Of a stretch of 64,000 nt of DNA, positions 35,522-43,216 are shown piece after piece. Location: positions 34,324 to 98,323 of the forward strand of contig JAKSIV010000005.1 in NCBI GenBank assembly GCA_024398635.1, given 5' to 3'. The translations under genes and the position numbers were made by a program. The stretch is from Bacteroidaceae bacterium (GTDB taxonomy: Bacteria; Bacteroidota; Bacteroidia; Bacteroidales; Bacteroidaceae). The notes beneath the pieces are model-generated. The model saw only the letters and a list, made by a program, of their open reading frames with translations, searched no databases and was not told the origin of the DNA. Position 1 is the first letter of the stretch; every line of letters begins with the position of its first letter.

Positions 35522-36040
35522 TTACAGTTCTGCAAGCCCCTGGGGCAGTTTATATGTTAGTATACAGTTCTTATTGTCAACAGCGGTAATCCACTCCTCA
35601 TTGGCCGGTATGATACGCTCACGCTCCCCGTCACGTACCAGGAACAGTATGTTTGGGGTACTGTCATCAACAGCATGAATCACACCCAGAGGACCGGCTT
35701 CCTCATCATTCACTTTCCAGTCTATGAACGAACTCCATGACGGCAGGCCTGTCTCACCGGATGCCACGAACTTGCGCGGCATATAGACGGTCAGTCCGAT
35801 GAACCTTTCGGTCGACTCCACGGAGTCATAACCCTCAAACTTAACCAGCAATGAGGTTTCATTCTTTTCACGGAGCGACTCAAGCCAGAACGGAACCAGG
35901 ATTCCGTCCATAGAGCAGACCAGGCAATCCAAGTCCTCTGTCCAGTCCAGAGTCTCAGGTACAGTGAGGACCATCTCACCGTTCACGCCATGCGGTTTGA
36001 CCAGTTTACCAATCCTGAGTACCTCGCTCTTGTCTATCAT
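35522..36040 (-). CDS. rimM: Ribosome maturation factor RimM
   Basis: 172 residues from the ATG at 36040, which lies 1 nt past the murA stop; the longer in-frame start would intrude into murA. RimM helps mature the 30S head domain around S19. N-terminal beta-barrel: LRIGKLVKPHGVNGEMVL, with the conserved KPHGVNGE. Then FVKFEGYDSVESTERFIG-like linker residues, and a PRC-barrel with GPLGVIHAVDDS, DGERERIIPANEEWI (variant of the family's LIP.. motif) and a hydrophobic end. In E. coli it sits with rpsP and trmD; here it is in the murA-dxr operon. Confidence 0.93.
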   Translation of the reverse strand: MIDKSEVLRIGKLVKPHGVNGEMVLTVPETLDWTEDLDCLVCSMDGILVPFWLESLREKNETSLLVKFEGYDSVESTERFIGLTVYMPRKFVASGETGLPSWSSFIDWKVNDEEAGPLGVIHAVDDSTPNILFLVRDGERERIIPANEEWITAVDNKNCILTYKLPQGLAEL

Positions 36041-36041
36041 A

Positions 36042-37349
36042 TCAATCCTCTCTCGTAATATGAGCACCAAGCGCATTCAGACGGCCGTCGATATTCTGAT
36101 AGCCGCGGTCAATCTGACCTATGTTGTCAATGCGGCTGGTGCCTTTTGCACTCATGGCGGCTATGAGCAATGCTATACCGGCACGTATATCGGGCGAGGA
36201 CATACGGCGTGCAGTAAGCGGGAACTGACGGTCATGTCCTATCACCACCACGCGGTGCGGGTCACAAAGTATAACCTGAGCGCCCATATCAATCAGCTTG
36301 TCCACAAAGAACAGGCGGCTCTCAAACATCTTCTGATGTATGAGCACGCTACCTTTAGCCTGAGTCGCGGTTACCAGCAGTACGCTCAAAAGGTCCGGTG
36401 TAAGTCCCGGCCAGGGGGCATCGGCCAATGTCATTATGGAGCCGTCTATGAATGAATCTATCTGATAGTGCTCCTGTGCCGGAATGTAGATGTCATCACC
36501 ACGTTGTTCCATCATGATACCCAGACGCGCAAAACTCTCAGGAATGATTCCCAGGTTCTGATACGACACATCCTTGATGGTAATCTCACTCTGGGTCATG
36601 GCGGCCATACCTATGAAACTGCCCACCTCGATCATATCGGGCAGCACCTTATGAGTGGTTCCGTGAAGCTCCTTGACACCGGTGATGGTGAGAAGGTTGC
36701 TTCCGATACCTTCAATCTTTGAACCCATGCGGGTAAGCATGCGGCAGAGCTGCTGCACGTAAGGCTCGCAGGCAGCGTTGTAGATGGTCGTTACGCCATC
36801 TGCCAGCACGGCAGCCATGATGATATTGGCAGTACCGGTAACCGATGCCTCATCCAATAGCATATAGGTTCCTTTCAGCTTGTCAGCCTTAAGTTCATAA
36901 TAGCCACGTTCCTCATTCAGTACGAATGTCGCGCCAAGTGCCTGGAATCCCTTGATATGGGTATCCACACGGCGGCGGCCTATCTTATCACCTCCGGGCT
37001 TGCTTACAGTTGCGTGTCCCAAACGGGCCAACAGCGGTCCGAGCAACATCACCGATCCGCGCAATCCGGCGCTTTTGGCCACGAAATCCATACTCGCGGC
37101 ATAGTTGCGGTCAATGCTTTCGGCCTTGAATGACCAACAACCGGGAGCGGTATTACTGACTTTCACGCCCAGTTTGGCAAGCATGTCTATCAGGTTCCTA
37201 ACATCCAGGATATCAGGAACGTTCTGTACCGTCACCTCATCAGGAGTGAGCAGTACGGCACAAAGAATCTGCAGGACCTCGTTCTTGGCGCCCTGCGGAC
37301 AGATGGTCCCCTTAAGTCTGTGACCTCCCTCTACAAGAAATGACGGCAT
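36042..37349 (-). CDS. murA: UDP-N-acetylglucosamine 1-carboxyvinyltransferase with Asp at the fosfomycin-target Cys
   Basis: 435 residues. It transfers enolpyruvate from PEP to UDP-GlcNAc, the first committed step of peptidoglycan synthesis. EPT-family motifs: KGTICPQGAKNEVLQIL with the catalytic-site KNE, KSAGLRGSVMLLGPLLARLG, and IEVGSFIGMAAMT. In the active loop the family pattern is PGGCxIGxRPVD; here it reads KPGGDKIGRRRVD, so Asp121 (codon 36987-36989, GAT) replaces the Cys alkylated by fosfomycin. The same change is known in Mycobacterium tuberculosis and some other bacteria and leaves activity while giving intrinsic fosfomycin resistance. Follows DUF4290 by 6 nt. Confidence 0.96.
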   Translation of the reverse strand: MPSFLVEGGHRLKGTICPQGAKNEVLQILCAVLLTPDEVTVQNVPDILDVRNLIDMLAKLGVKVSNTAPGCWSFKAESIDRNYAASMDFVAKSAGLRGSVMLLGPLLARLGHATVSKPGGDKIGRRRVDTHIKGFQALGATFVLNEERGYYELKADKLKGTYMLLDEASVTGTANIIMAAVLADGVTTIYNAACEPYVQQLCRMLTRMGSKIEGIGSNLLTITGVKELHGTTHKVLPDMIEVGSFIGMAAMTQSEITIKDVSYQNLGIIPESFARLGIMMEQRGDDIYIPAQEHYQIDSFIDGSIMTLADAPWPGLTPDLLSVLLVTATQAKGSVLIHQKMFESRLFFVDKLIDMGAQVILCDPHRVVVIGHDRQFPLTARRMSSPDIRAGIALLIAAMSAKGTSRIDNIGQIDRGYQNIDGRLNALGAHITRED

Positions 37350-37355
37350 AATATA

Positions 37356-37961
37356 TCAGAATCTGCGTTTGTTCTTTTTCTTACCGTGCTGCTGCCCCCG
37401 CTGCTGTGGCGGAGCCTGTGCGAACTGTACGTTCAGATCACCCTCCTGCAGGCTCAGACGGCCATGCGAGAAGTAAGCCAGATCCTCAGCTACGCGCTCG
37501 TCGCTGACCATCTCTTTGTTCCACGTCATAAGGTCCTTCTTCATCTGGACGGCAAGCAGACGTACCAGCTGACTGCGCTCAGGGCCCTCCGGCATTGAGA
37601 CAGCCACCTTAACGAGTGAAGGAATTATATGACCGTAATGACGATAACGGATATCTCCTGCCGGATAGTCTATATGCTCCGGTTTCTGCTGGGTTTTCTC
37701 CAGACGGGTTATCTCACACGGGTAGTCGATATCCAGCTTGTAATCCGACATGAATGCCAGATGATCCCACAGCTTGCCCTGAAAATCGGGCACATCGCGA
37801 AGTGTGGGGAACATACTGCCCATTATGTTGATGATTGTATTGGCGCAATGCTGACGCTCAGCACAGTCAGGGATTGTCACAGCGTACTCAACCATCTCCT
37901 GTACGGCACGTCCGTACTCGGGCATCGGCATTTTCTCTCGTTGGGTATTGTAGTTCATCAA
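37356..37961 (-). CDS. DUF4290 protein
   Basis: 201 residues, soluble and mostly helical. The N-terminus YNTQREKMPMPEYGRAVQEMVEY, the middle LWDHLAFMSDYKLDIDYP and YGHIIPSLVK identify the Bacteroidota-specific DUF4290 family. The C-terminus is a basic, Gln-rich tail (QRGQQHGKKKNKRRF) that could bind nucleic acid. Function unknown. Its start overlaps tsaB by ATGA and murA follows at 6 nt, so it is translationally coupled into the operon; the tsaB-DUF4290-murA order is commonly seen in Bacteroidota. Confidence 0.88.
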   Translation of the reverse strand: MMNYNTQREKMPMPEYGRAVQEMVEYAVTIPDCAERQHCANTIINIMGSMFPTLRDVPDFQGKLWDHLAFMSDYKLDIDYPCEITRLEKTQQKPEHIDYPAGDIRYRHYGHIIPSLVKVAVSMPEGPERSQLVRLLAVQMKKDLMTWNKEMVSDERVAEDLAYFSHGRLSLQEGDLNVQFAQAPPQQRGQQHGKKKNKRRF

Positions 37962-38647
37962 ACCAGTTTTTTAGGTTTAACAGCTATGAAATCTTTCAGA
38001 TAATAGGGCTCAAAGTAGGCCACGTCACGGAACTCCCCCTTATTAAACGACTGCTCGGCCAGAGGGAACATCCAGCGTGCCTCAGGATTGATGTCATCCA
38101 GGAAATGTGCGTTGGGATGGTTTATCGTCTCACGGCACTTGGCTGAGCCGTTGCCCATGAACCATACCGGATGTTTATCCAGATACTCTTTGTAAGTGTT
38201 GCCGTCAACAATATCGGCACGGATCTCACGGACCTCGTTGAGCGCACGGTCATAGACGGCGCTGTAAACCTCCATACGGCGGGCATCGATCATGGGGCAC
38301 AGCAGAGCATCATCGGGCAGTTCCAATGAGAGCAGAGGCTGCACGCACAGCAGTTTGAGGGTTGAGACCGATATCAGCTTGAGCCCACGTCCGTAGCAAA
38401 CGCCCTTGGCCATGGATACGCCTATGCGCAGACCGGTATACGAGCCCGGGCCTTCACTTACCGCAACGGCATCCAGTTTAAGCCCACGGCTGTCAATCAG
38501 CGCCAGCGCTTCATCCACAAGGACGCCCAGCGAAACTGCATTGTTATGACCCTCGCGGTCGGCCTTGTCAAAAACAAGCTGACCCTCGTCGCTTACCGCA
38601 ACCGAACAACCGTCGGTTGCAGACTCTATGTGCATTATCACACTCAT
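37958..38647 (-). CDS. tsaB: tRNA threonylcarbamoyladenosine biosynthesis protein TsaB
   Basis: 229 residues (or 225 from the in-frame ATG at 38635). TsaB is the inactive ASKHA paralogue that dimerises with TsaD to make t6A37 in ANN-decoding tRNAs. Motifs: HIESATDGCSVAVSDEG, HNNAVSLGVLVDEAL, VSEGPGSYTGLRIGVSMAKGV and CPMIDARRMEVYSAVYD. It is the first gene of the eight-gene operon, with a candidate TAACTTCG box 25-32 nt upstream. Confidence 0.93.
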   Translation of the reverse strand: MSVIMHIESATDGCSVAVSDEGQLVFDKADREGHNNAVSLGVLVDEALALIDSRGLKLDAVAVSEGPGSYTGLRIGVSMAKGVCYGRGLKLISVSTLKLLCVQPLLSLELPDDALLCPMIDARRMEVYSAVYDRALNEVREIRADIVDGNTYKEYLDKHPVWFMGNGSAKCRETINHPNAHFLDDINPEARWMFPLAEQSFNKGEFRDVAYFEPYYLKDFIAVKPKKLV

Positions 38648-38672
38648 CCCTTCTTATCTACGTATTAATTTG

Positions 38673-38680
38673 CGAAGTTA
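38673..38680 (-). promoter_or_regulatory. Candidate -7 box of the tsaB-murA-dxr-rseP operon
   Basis: Minus strand TAACTTCG, 7 of 8 to TAnnTTTG, at a plausible distance from the tsaB start. The same one-base variant precedes ddh. Confidence 0.4.
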
Positions 38681-38699
38681 AGGATATTTTTCCAAAGGA

Positions 38700-38742
38700 A
38701 AAGGCCGTATCGGGGTCTAATTTCCGCCCCGATACGGCCTTT
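38700..38742 (-). terminator. Terminator of the rubrerythrin gene
   Basis: AAAGGCCGTATCGGGG (from 38700) and CCCCGATACGGCCTTT (38727-38742) form a perfect 16-bp stem with an 11-nt loop, 28 nt after the rubrerythrin stop. On the minus strand it ends in TTT and then TCCTTTGG, a weak T-tract. Confidence 0.75.
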
Positions 38743-38769
38743 AGCCGGTTTGATAACTCTTTTTAGGAT

Positions 38770-39324
38770 TTACTTGCCGAAATAGCGCTTGTAAAGGGCC
38801 TCGAATCCCTTTCCGTGACGGGCCTCGTCCTTGGCCATCTCATGAACGGTGTCATGTATGGCATCCCAGTTCTGGGCCTTGGCGGTCTTGGCAATAGCCA
38901 GCTTACCCTCGCATGCTCCGTGCTCGGCTTTCATACGCTTCTCAAGGTTGGTCTTGGTATCCCATACAACCTCACCCAGAAGCTCGGCAAACTTGGCGGC
39001 ATGCTCGGCCTCCTCAAAAGCGTAACGCTTGAATGCCTCGGCTACCTCGGGATAACCCTCGCGGTCAGCCTGGCGGCTCATGGCAAGATACATGCCCACC
39101 TCCGAGCATTCGCCGTTAAACTGCATACGCAGGTCATTTACCATCTCGGCCGATCCAACCTGGCCGTCACCAAGAATATGCTCGCAGGCAAACTGCAGGG
39201 ACTCACCGTCCTCTACAACCTCCTTGAACTTCTCTCTGGGTGCTTTACACTGTGGGCAGCGCTCGGGTGCCTCGTCTCCTTCATGTACGTATCCGCATAC
39301 GGTGCAGATGAATTTCTTTTTCAT
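38770..39324 (-). CDS. rbr: Reverse rubrerythrin (N-terminal rubredoxin plus diiron ferritin-like domain)
   Basis: 184 residues from the ATG at 39324 ([16 protein letters not shown]). A rubredoxin-type Cys4 iron knuckle comes first (CTVCGY and CPQCKAP), and the four-helix ferritin-like diiron domain second (about 60-184). In the second, glutamates and EAEH appear in [27 protein letters not shown] and [10 protein letters not shown]. This reverses the order of classical rubrerythrin and matches the reverse rubrerythrins that reduce hydrogen peroxide and oxygen in anaerobes. It acts in the cytoplasm as a peroxidase using reduced rubredoxin/NADH electrons. Monocistronic with promoter and terminator. 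Confidence 0.94.
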   Translation of the reverse strand: MKKKFICTVCGYVHEGDEAPERCPQCKAPREKFKEVVEDGESLQFACEHILGDGQVGSAEMVNDLRMQFNGECSEVGMYLAMSRQADREGYPEVAEAFKRYAFEEAEHAAKFAELLGEVVWDTKTNLEKRMKAEHGACEGKLAIAKTAKAQNWDAIHDTVHEMAKDEARHGKGFEALYKRYFGK

Positions 39325-39366
39325 AATCCTTCTCTTTATTAATTGGTTTGTTTTATGCTTAGTCTG

Positions 39367-39374
39367 CAAATATA
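39367..39374 (-). promoter_or_regulatory. Promoter -7 box for rubrerythrin
   Basis: Minus strand TATATTTG, full TAnnTTTG match, giving a leader of about 38 nt. It lies 2 nt from the divergent yicC box at 39377-39384, so the two polymerases would compete. Confidence 0.6.
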
Positions 39375-39376
39375 AC

Positions 39377-39384
39377 TAATTTTG
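39377..39384 (+). promoter_or_regulatory. Promoter -7 box for yicC-gmk-nadD
   Basis: TAATTTTG, full TAnnTTTG match, 24 nt before the yicC ATG at 39409. Confidence 0.6.
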
Positions 39385-39408
39385 CATCACAAAAAAATTT
39401 CAAGCAAA

Positions 39409-40284
39409 ATGATTCAGTCAATGACAGGTTACGGCAAGGCTACTGCCGAAGTCGGAAACCGCAAGGTGATAGTTGAAATCAAGTCGCTCAACAGCAAGGC
39501 TATGGATATATCAACAAAGATTATCCCCGCTTACCGCGACAAGGAACTTGACATACGCTCCCGCATCACAGCGGCTCTGGAGCGCGGAAAGGTTGATTTT
39601 GCACTTTATGTCGATGCATCGAACAATACCGGCGCCCAGACCATCAACGCTGCCGCATTCAACAACTACCTGCAGCAGATTGAAGCCATAGCAGCCCAGA
39701 CTGATTATGAGGTTCCCGAGGATATAATCACAACCGTTCTGCGTATGCCTGAGGTTGTAAGCAACAACCAGCAGGATGAGGTTAGTGAAGAGGAATGGGA
39801 GTCCGTATCGAAAGCCGTTGATAATGCAATCGCGGCACTTGTGGAGTACCGCAAGGCTGAGGGTGTGCCTTTGGAGAAGAAGTTCCGTGAGAAAATTCAT
39901 AACATATCCGAACTCCTGGCATCCGTAGAGCCGTATGAAAAGGAACGCGTTTCCAAAATTAAGGAGCGTATGCGTTCTTCCATGCTCGATGCAGTAGGCA
40001 AGAACTACGATGAGAACCGTTTTGAGCAGGAGATGATATTCTACATAGAGAAACTGGACATCAGCGAGGAGAAACAACGTCTCTCAAACCATCTGGACTA
40101 CTTCATCAAGACACTTGAGGAGGGCCACGGACAGGGCAAGAAACTGGGATTCATCGCTCAGGAGATGGGACGTGAGATCAACACCCTGGGCAGCAAGAGC
40201 AACCAGGCCGAGATGCAGAACATCGTGGTCCGCATGAAAGACGAGTTGGAGCAGATCAAGGAACAGGTTCTCAACGTAATGTGA
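39409..40284 (+). CDS. yicC: YicC-family endoribonuclease-like protein
   Basis: 291 residues from the ATG at 39409, which begins the family hallmark MIQSMTGYGKATAEV; a TTG 27 nt upstream overlaps the promoter box. Other conserved parts are EIKSLNSKAMDISTKI, the middle coiled region, and the C-terminal KKLGFIAQEMGREINTLGSKS, then MKDELEQIKEQVLNV. YicC proteins are reported to take part in RNA turnover in several bacteria. First gene of the yicC-gmk-nadD operon, the usual Bacteroidota order; its stop overlaps the gmk region. Confidence 0.94.
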   Translation: MIQSMTGYGKATAEVGNRKVIVEIKSLNSKAMDISTKIIPAYRDKELDIRSRITAALERGKVDFALYVDASNNTGAQTINAAAFNNYLQQIEAIAAQTDYEVPEDIITTVLRMPEVVSNNQQDEVSEEEWESVSKAVDNAIAALVEYRKAEGVPLEKKFREKIHNISELLASVEPYEKERVSKIKERMRSSMLDAVGKNYDENRFEQEMIFYIEKLDISEEKQRLSNHLDYFIKTLEEGHGQGKKLGFIAQEMGREINTLGSKSNQAEMQNIVVRMKDELEQIKEQVLNVM

Positions 40285-40286
40285 CT

Positions 40287-40856
40287 ATGCGCGGAAAATG
40301 TCTTATATTCTCAGCCCCCTCAGGCTCAGGCAAATCCACTATCGTCCAGTGGCTGCTGCAGCATCCTGAGTTCAAGATGGTATTCTCAATATCAGCTACC
40401 AGCCGTGCGCCGCGAGGTACCGAGCAGAACGGAGTTGAGTATTTTTTCCTTACAGCCGATGAGTTCCGCACCCGCATTGCCAAGGGTGATTTCCTGGAGT
40501 ACGAGGAGGTCTATCCGGGCTGCTTTTACGGCACCCTTAAGGAGCAGGTTGAGAAACGTCTCAATGAGGGCATGAACGTGGTGTTTGACGTAGATGTGGT
40601 GGGCGGCTGCAACATAAAACAGCACTATGGCGATGAGGCCCTGTCCATGTTCATACAGCCCCCATCGGTCCAGGAGTTGGAGCGTCGTCTCAAACTGCGC
40701 GGCACCGACAGCGACGAAATGATTGCCAAGCGCGTGGCCAAGGCCAGTTACGAACTCACATTTGCACCCAAGTTTGACGTTGTAATCGTAAACGACAGGC
40801 TTGAGGAGGCTCAGCAGAAAGCACTCTCCACAATCAAGTCTTTCCTTAATGTCTAA
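40287..40856 (+). CDS. gmk: Guanylate kinase
   Basis: 189 residues from the ATG at 40287; a GTG at 40281 overlapping the yicC stop is the alternative. It phosphorylates GMP to GDP with ATP. The P-loop CLIFSAPSGSGKSTIVQWLL, the GMP-binding SISATSRAPRGTEQNGVEYFFL, GDFLEYEEVYPGCFYGTLK and DVDVVGGCNIKQHY are all standard. The 3' end overlaps nadD by 8 nt. Confidence 0.96.
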   Translation: MRGKCLIFSAPSGSGKSTIVQWLLQHPEFKMVFSISATSRAPRGTEQNGVEYFFLTADEFRTRIAKGDFLEYEEVYPGCFYGTLKEQVEKRLNEGMNVVFDVDVVGGCNIKQHYGDEALSMFIQPPSVQELERRLKLRGTDSDEMIAKRVAKASYELTFAPKFDVVIVNDRLEEAQQKALSTIKSFLNV

Positions 40857-41427
40857 GCCCATCAGGACAGCACTGTTCGGGGGCACGTTCAACCCCCTTC
40901 ATAATGGCCATCTGGCTATTGCGCAGAGCGTTCTGGAACAGGGTCTGGCCGATGAAGTCTGGATTCTCATCACCCCGTGCAATCCCTGGAAAAAGGACCA
41001 GGCTCTGCTTGATGACCGCCTGCGCTATGACATGGTAGCCCAAACTGTAAAGGACCTGGATGGCGTCCGTGCATCGGACTTTGAATTCAAACTGGACAAA
41101 CCCTCATACACCGCCAACACTCTGAGACACATATCGGCCGATTACCCCGACCGCGAGTTCATACTTACCGTAGGTGCCGACAACTGGGTCAAGTTCCACA
41201 ACTGGAGAGAGGCCGATTTCATCCTGAATAACTACCCCATAATAGTCTATCCCCGCCAGGGTTATCCCATAGAAAATGTATCCGGCAACGTAACTCTGCT
41301 GGATTGTCCCCTGATGGACATCTCATCCACCCAGATCCGCCAGATGGTCAAGGAAGGAACCCCCATAAACGAATTAGTCCCGGCATCTGTAGCCAGGACC
41401 ATAAAGGAAAAAGGTCTCTACCTGTAA
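40849..41427 (+). CDS. nadD: Nicotinate-nucleotide adenylyltransferase
   Basis: 192 residues from the ATG at 40849, inside the last codons of gmk, which implies translational coupling. It makes deamido-NAD from nicotinate mononucleotide and ATP. Motifs: ALFGGTFNPLHNGHLAIAQ (the GxFxPxHxGH nucleotidyltransferase signature), VWILITPCNPWKK, FILTVGADNWVKFHNW and the second signature CPLMDISSTQIRQMVKEG (ISSTxIR). Last gene of the operon, followed by a strong bidirectional terminator. Confidence 0.96.
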   Translation: MSKPIRTALFGGTFNPLHNGHLAIAQSVLEQGLADEVWILITPCNPWKKDQALLDDRLRYDMVAQTVKDLDGVRASDFEFKLDKPSYTANTLRHISADYPDREFILTVGADNWVKFHNWREADFILNNYPIIVYPRQGYPIENVSGNVTLLDCPLMDISSTQIRQMVKEGTPINELVPASVARTIKEKGLYL

Positions 41428-41433
41428 AAATGA

Positions 41434-41460
41434 TACAAAAGGGGTCTGTCCCCTTTTGTA
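41434..41460. terminator. Bidirectional terminator between nadD and ispF
   Basis: TACAAAAGGGG (41434-41444) pairs perfectly with CCCCTTTTGTA (41450-41460) around a 5-nt loop. T-rich stretches follow on both strands. It serves the convergent nadD and ispF; its edge touches the ispF stop at 41461. Confidence 0.8.
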
Positions 41461-41940
41461 CTATTTTTCGATAAGAGCGACGGCGTGAGCCGATATGCCC
41501 TCTTCGCGGCCGGTAAAGCCAAGTTTCTCGGTCGTTGTAGCCTTGATTGAGACCTGATCGGCATTCACGCCCATAACCTGAGCCATGACGCTCTGCATCT
41601 CAGGGATATGCGTATTGAGTTTGGGACGCTCGGCACAAACGGTTGCATCGACATTGACCACCTGCCACCCCTTGGATGCCAGCAGGTCTACAGTACGTTT
41701 AAGAAGTATCTTGCTATCGATATCCTTGTACTGCATATCGGTATCCGGAAAATTGTATCCGATATCACACAAGGTTGCAGCACCCAGCAGAGCATCACAT
41801 ACAGCATGAATGAGGACGTCCGCATCAGAATGGCCAAGCAAGCCAAGAGTATGCTCTATCTTTATTCCGCCTATCCAAAGTTCACGGCCCTCTACCAGGC
41901 GGTGCACGTCAAATCCGTATCCTACACGTATGTTCGTCAT
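41461..41940 (-). CDS. ispF: 2-C-methyl-D-erythritol 2,4-cyclodiphosphate synthase
   Basis: 159 residues, normal length. It cyclises CDP-ME-2-phosphate to MEcPP in isoprenoid synthesis. Zinc ligands and signature are in VGYGFDVHRLVEG (DxH) and LLGHSDADVLIHAVCDALLGAA; IGYNFPDTDMQYKDIDS, then ATTTEKLGFTGREEGISAHA complete the family pattern. It is the last gene of a unit with porV (4-nt ATGA overlap) and porU. There is no functional link between isoprenoids and type IX secretion that I know of. Confidence 0.96.
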   Translation of the reverse strand: MTNIRVGYGFDVHRLVEGRELWIGGIKIEHTLGLLGHSDADVLIHAVCDALLGAATLCDIGYNFPDTDMQYKDIDSKILLKRTVDLLASKGWQVVNVDATVCAERPKLNTHIPEMQSVMAQVMGVNADQVSIKATTTEKLGFTGREEGISAHAVALIEK

Positions 41941-43184
41941 CTTCCGATTATCTGTTTAATGCCATCCATATCAAATGACAGGGTAAAACGCAATGTCTGG
42001 TCTAAAGGATTGCTCTGAGCTGTCGAGATCAGGTAAGCAGCATCAAGCGAGAAGACATTCATGCGGAAACCGGCACCTACCGTGAAGTACTTGCGGTTAC
42101 CCTTATACTCGTTCTCGTAATGATATCCTCCGCGCAGAAAGAACTGGTCATTGTAATTGTACTCGGCACCTACGCCCCAATATATCTCGCGTAGTTCCTC
42201 TTCAAAACCACCGGGAGCATCACCGAATGACTTGAATATACCTGCGATAGGTGACATCTCATTATAGCCTGTCTCGGTAAGCCATCCGTTGTAATCCGAT
42301 ATATACTCCATGTAGTCATAGGCATCCGAACCCACTTCGGGATGATATTCTTTCATATACTGCCCGTATGTAGGCTTGGTGGGAACCATCAGCTTATTGG
42401 CATCGGCACAAATTGAAAAAGAGTTATACTCGTCAATAGGAACCGTGAGTGATGCACCCAGACGAAGATTGGTAGGTATGAACTCATTGGTCTGCCCTCC
42501 GTCATATGATATCTTGCTGCCGATATTGGATGCGTTAAGTCCCAGTCCAAGCAGACAGTCTCTGCGACCCACGCCCACATAGTTGCTGTAGAACATTGAG
42601 ATATCGGCCGAGAATGCCTTGCCGGGGAACACATCGTCATCATAATTATACTGAAGGTCTGAGTATATGAACCTCATGCCGACGGCTGCCGAGAAGTGCT
42701 CTGACAGTTTACGTGAATAATCAAAATCGACAGCCATCTCATACGGATGGATTGCGAAGTTTCCTATTGTCTGACCGCCGTCAGTTGACACGAACACCTC
42801 ACCCAGTGAGAAATATGTAAGCGAACCGCTCAACACCGAATAATCATCAAGCTTATAGTAGCCTGTAAGATTGGCCAGGTCAATATCACTTACAAGTTTG
42901 CGCAACCACGGCGTATAGCAAAGCGAGATACCTGCCTGACTGTTGGTAAACGGGTATTTGGACGGGTTCCAATACTGGTTGTTGTTGTCCATATAAGGAT
43001 CTGTTGCGCAACCCACATCACCCATAGCTCCCGCCCTGGAGTCCGGAGCGATTGACAGCGATGTCACACCCGTATAGACCGGATTGAACAGACGCTGTTC
43101 TCTGTTCTGTGAATATATAGTCTGGACAGACAGGAATAATCCCACCGCCACCAGAAGTTTTATCTTATTGTCAGGTTTCATCAT
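41937..43184 (-). CDS. porV: Type IX secretion outer-membrane shuttle protein PorV (LptO)
   Basis: 415 residues, signal peptide ending near TIYSQNREQR. It is a FadL-like 14-strand barrel that takes type IX cargo from the SprA pore to the PorU attachment complex. Family features: the start VYTGVTSLSIAPDSRAGAMG, then ATDPYMDNNNQYWNPSKYPF, and the C-terminal FFLRGGYHYENEYKGNRKYF, GAGFRMNVFSLDAAYLIS, ending FTLSFDM before a short tail. Its position directly after porU (32 nt) is the classic porU-porV arrangement. Confidence 0.94.
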   Translation of the reverse strand: MMKPDNKIKLLVAVGLFLSVQTIYSQNREQRLFNPVYTGVTSLSIAPDSRAGAMGDVGCATDPYMDNNNQYWNPSKYPFTNSQAGISLCYTPWLRKLVSDIDLANLTGYYKLDDYSVLSGSLTYFSLGEVFVSTDGGQTIGNFAIHPYEMAVDFDYSRKLSEHFSAAVGMRFIYSDLQYNYDDDVFPGKAFSADISMFYSNYVGVGRRDCLLGLGLNASNIGSKISYDGGQTNEFIPTNLRLGASLTVPIDEYNSFSICADANKLMVPTKPTYGQYMKEYHPEVGSDAYDYMEYISDYNGWLTETGYNEMSPIAGIFKSFGDAPGGFEEELREIYWGVGAEYNYNDQFFLRGGYHYENEYKGNRKYFTVGAGFRMNVFSLDAAYLISTAQSNPLDQTLRFTLSFDMDGIKQIIGR

Positions 43185-43216
43185 ATTATTAACTGCAAAA
43201 AAGGCCTTTTATTGCA

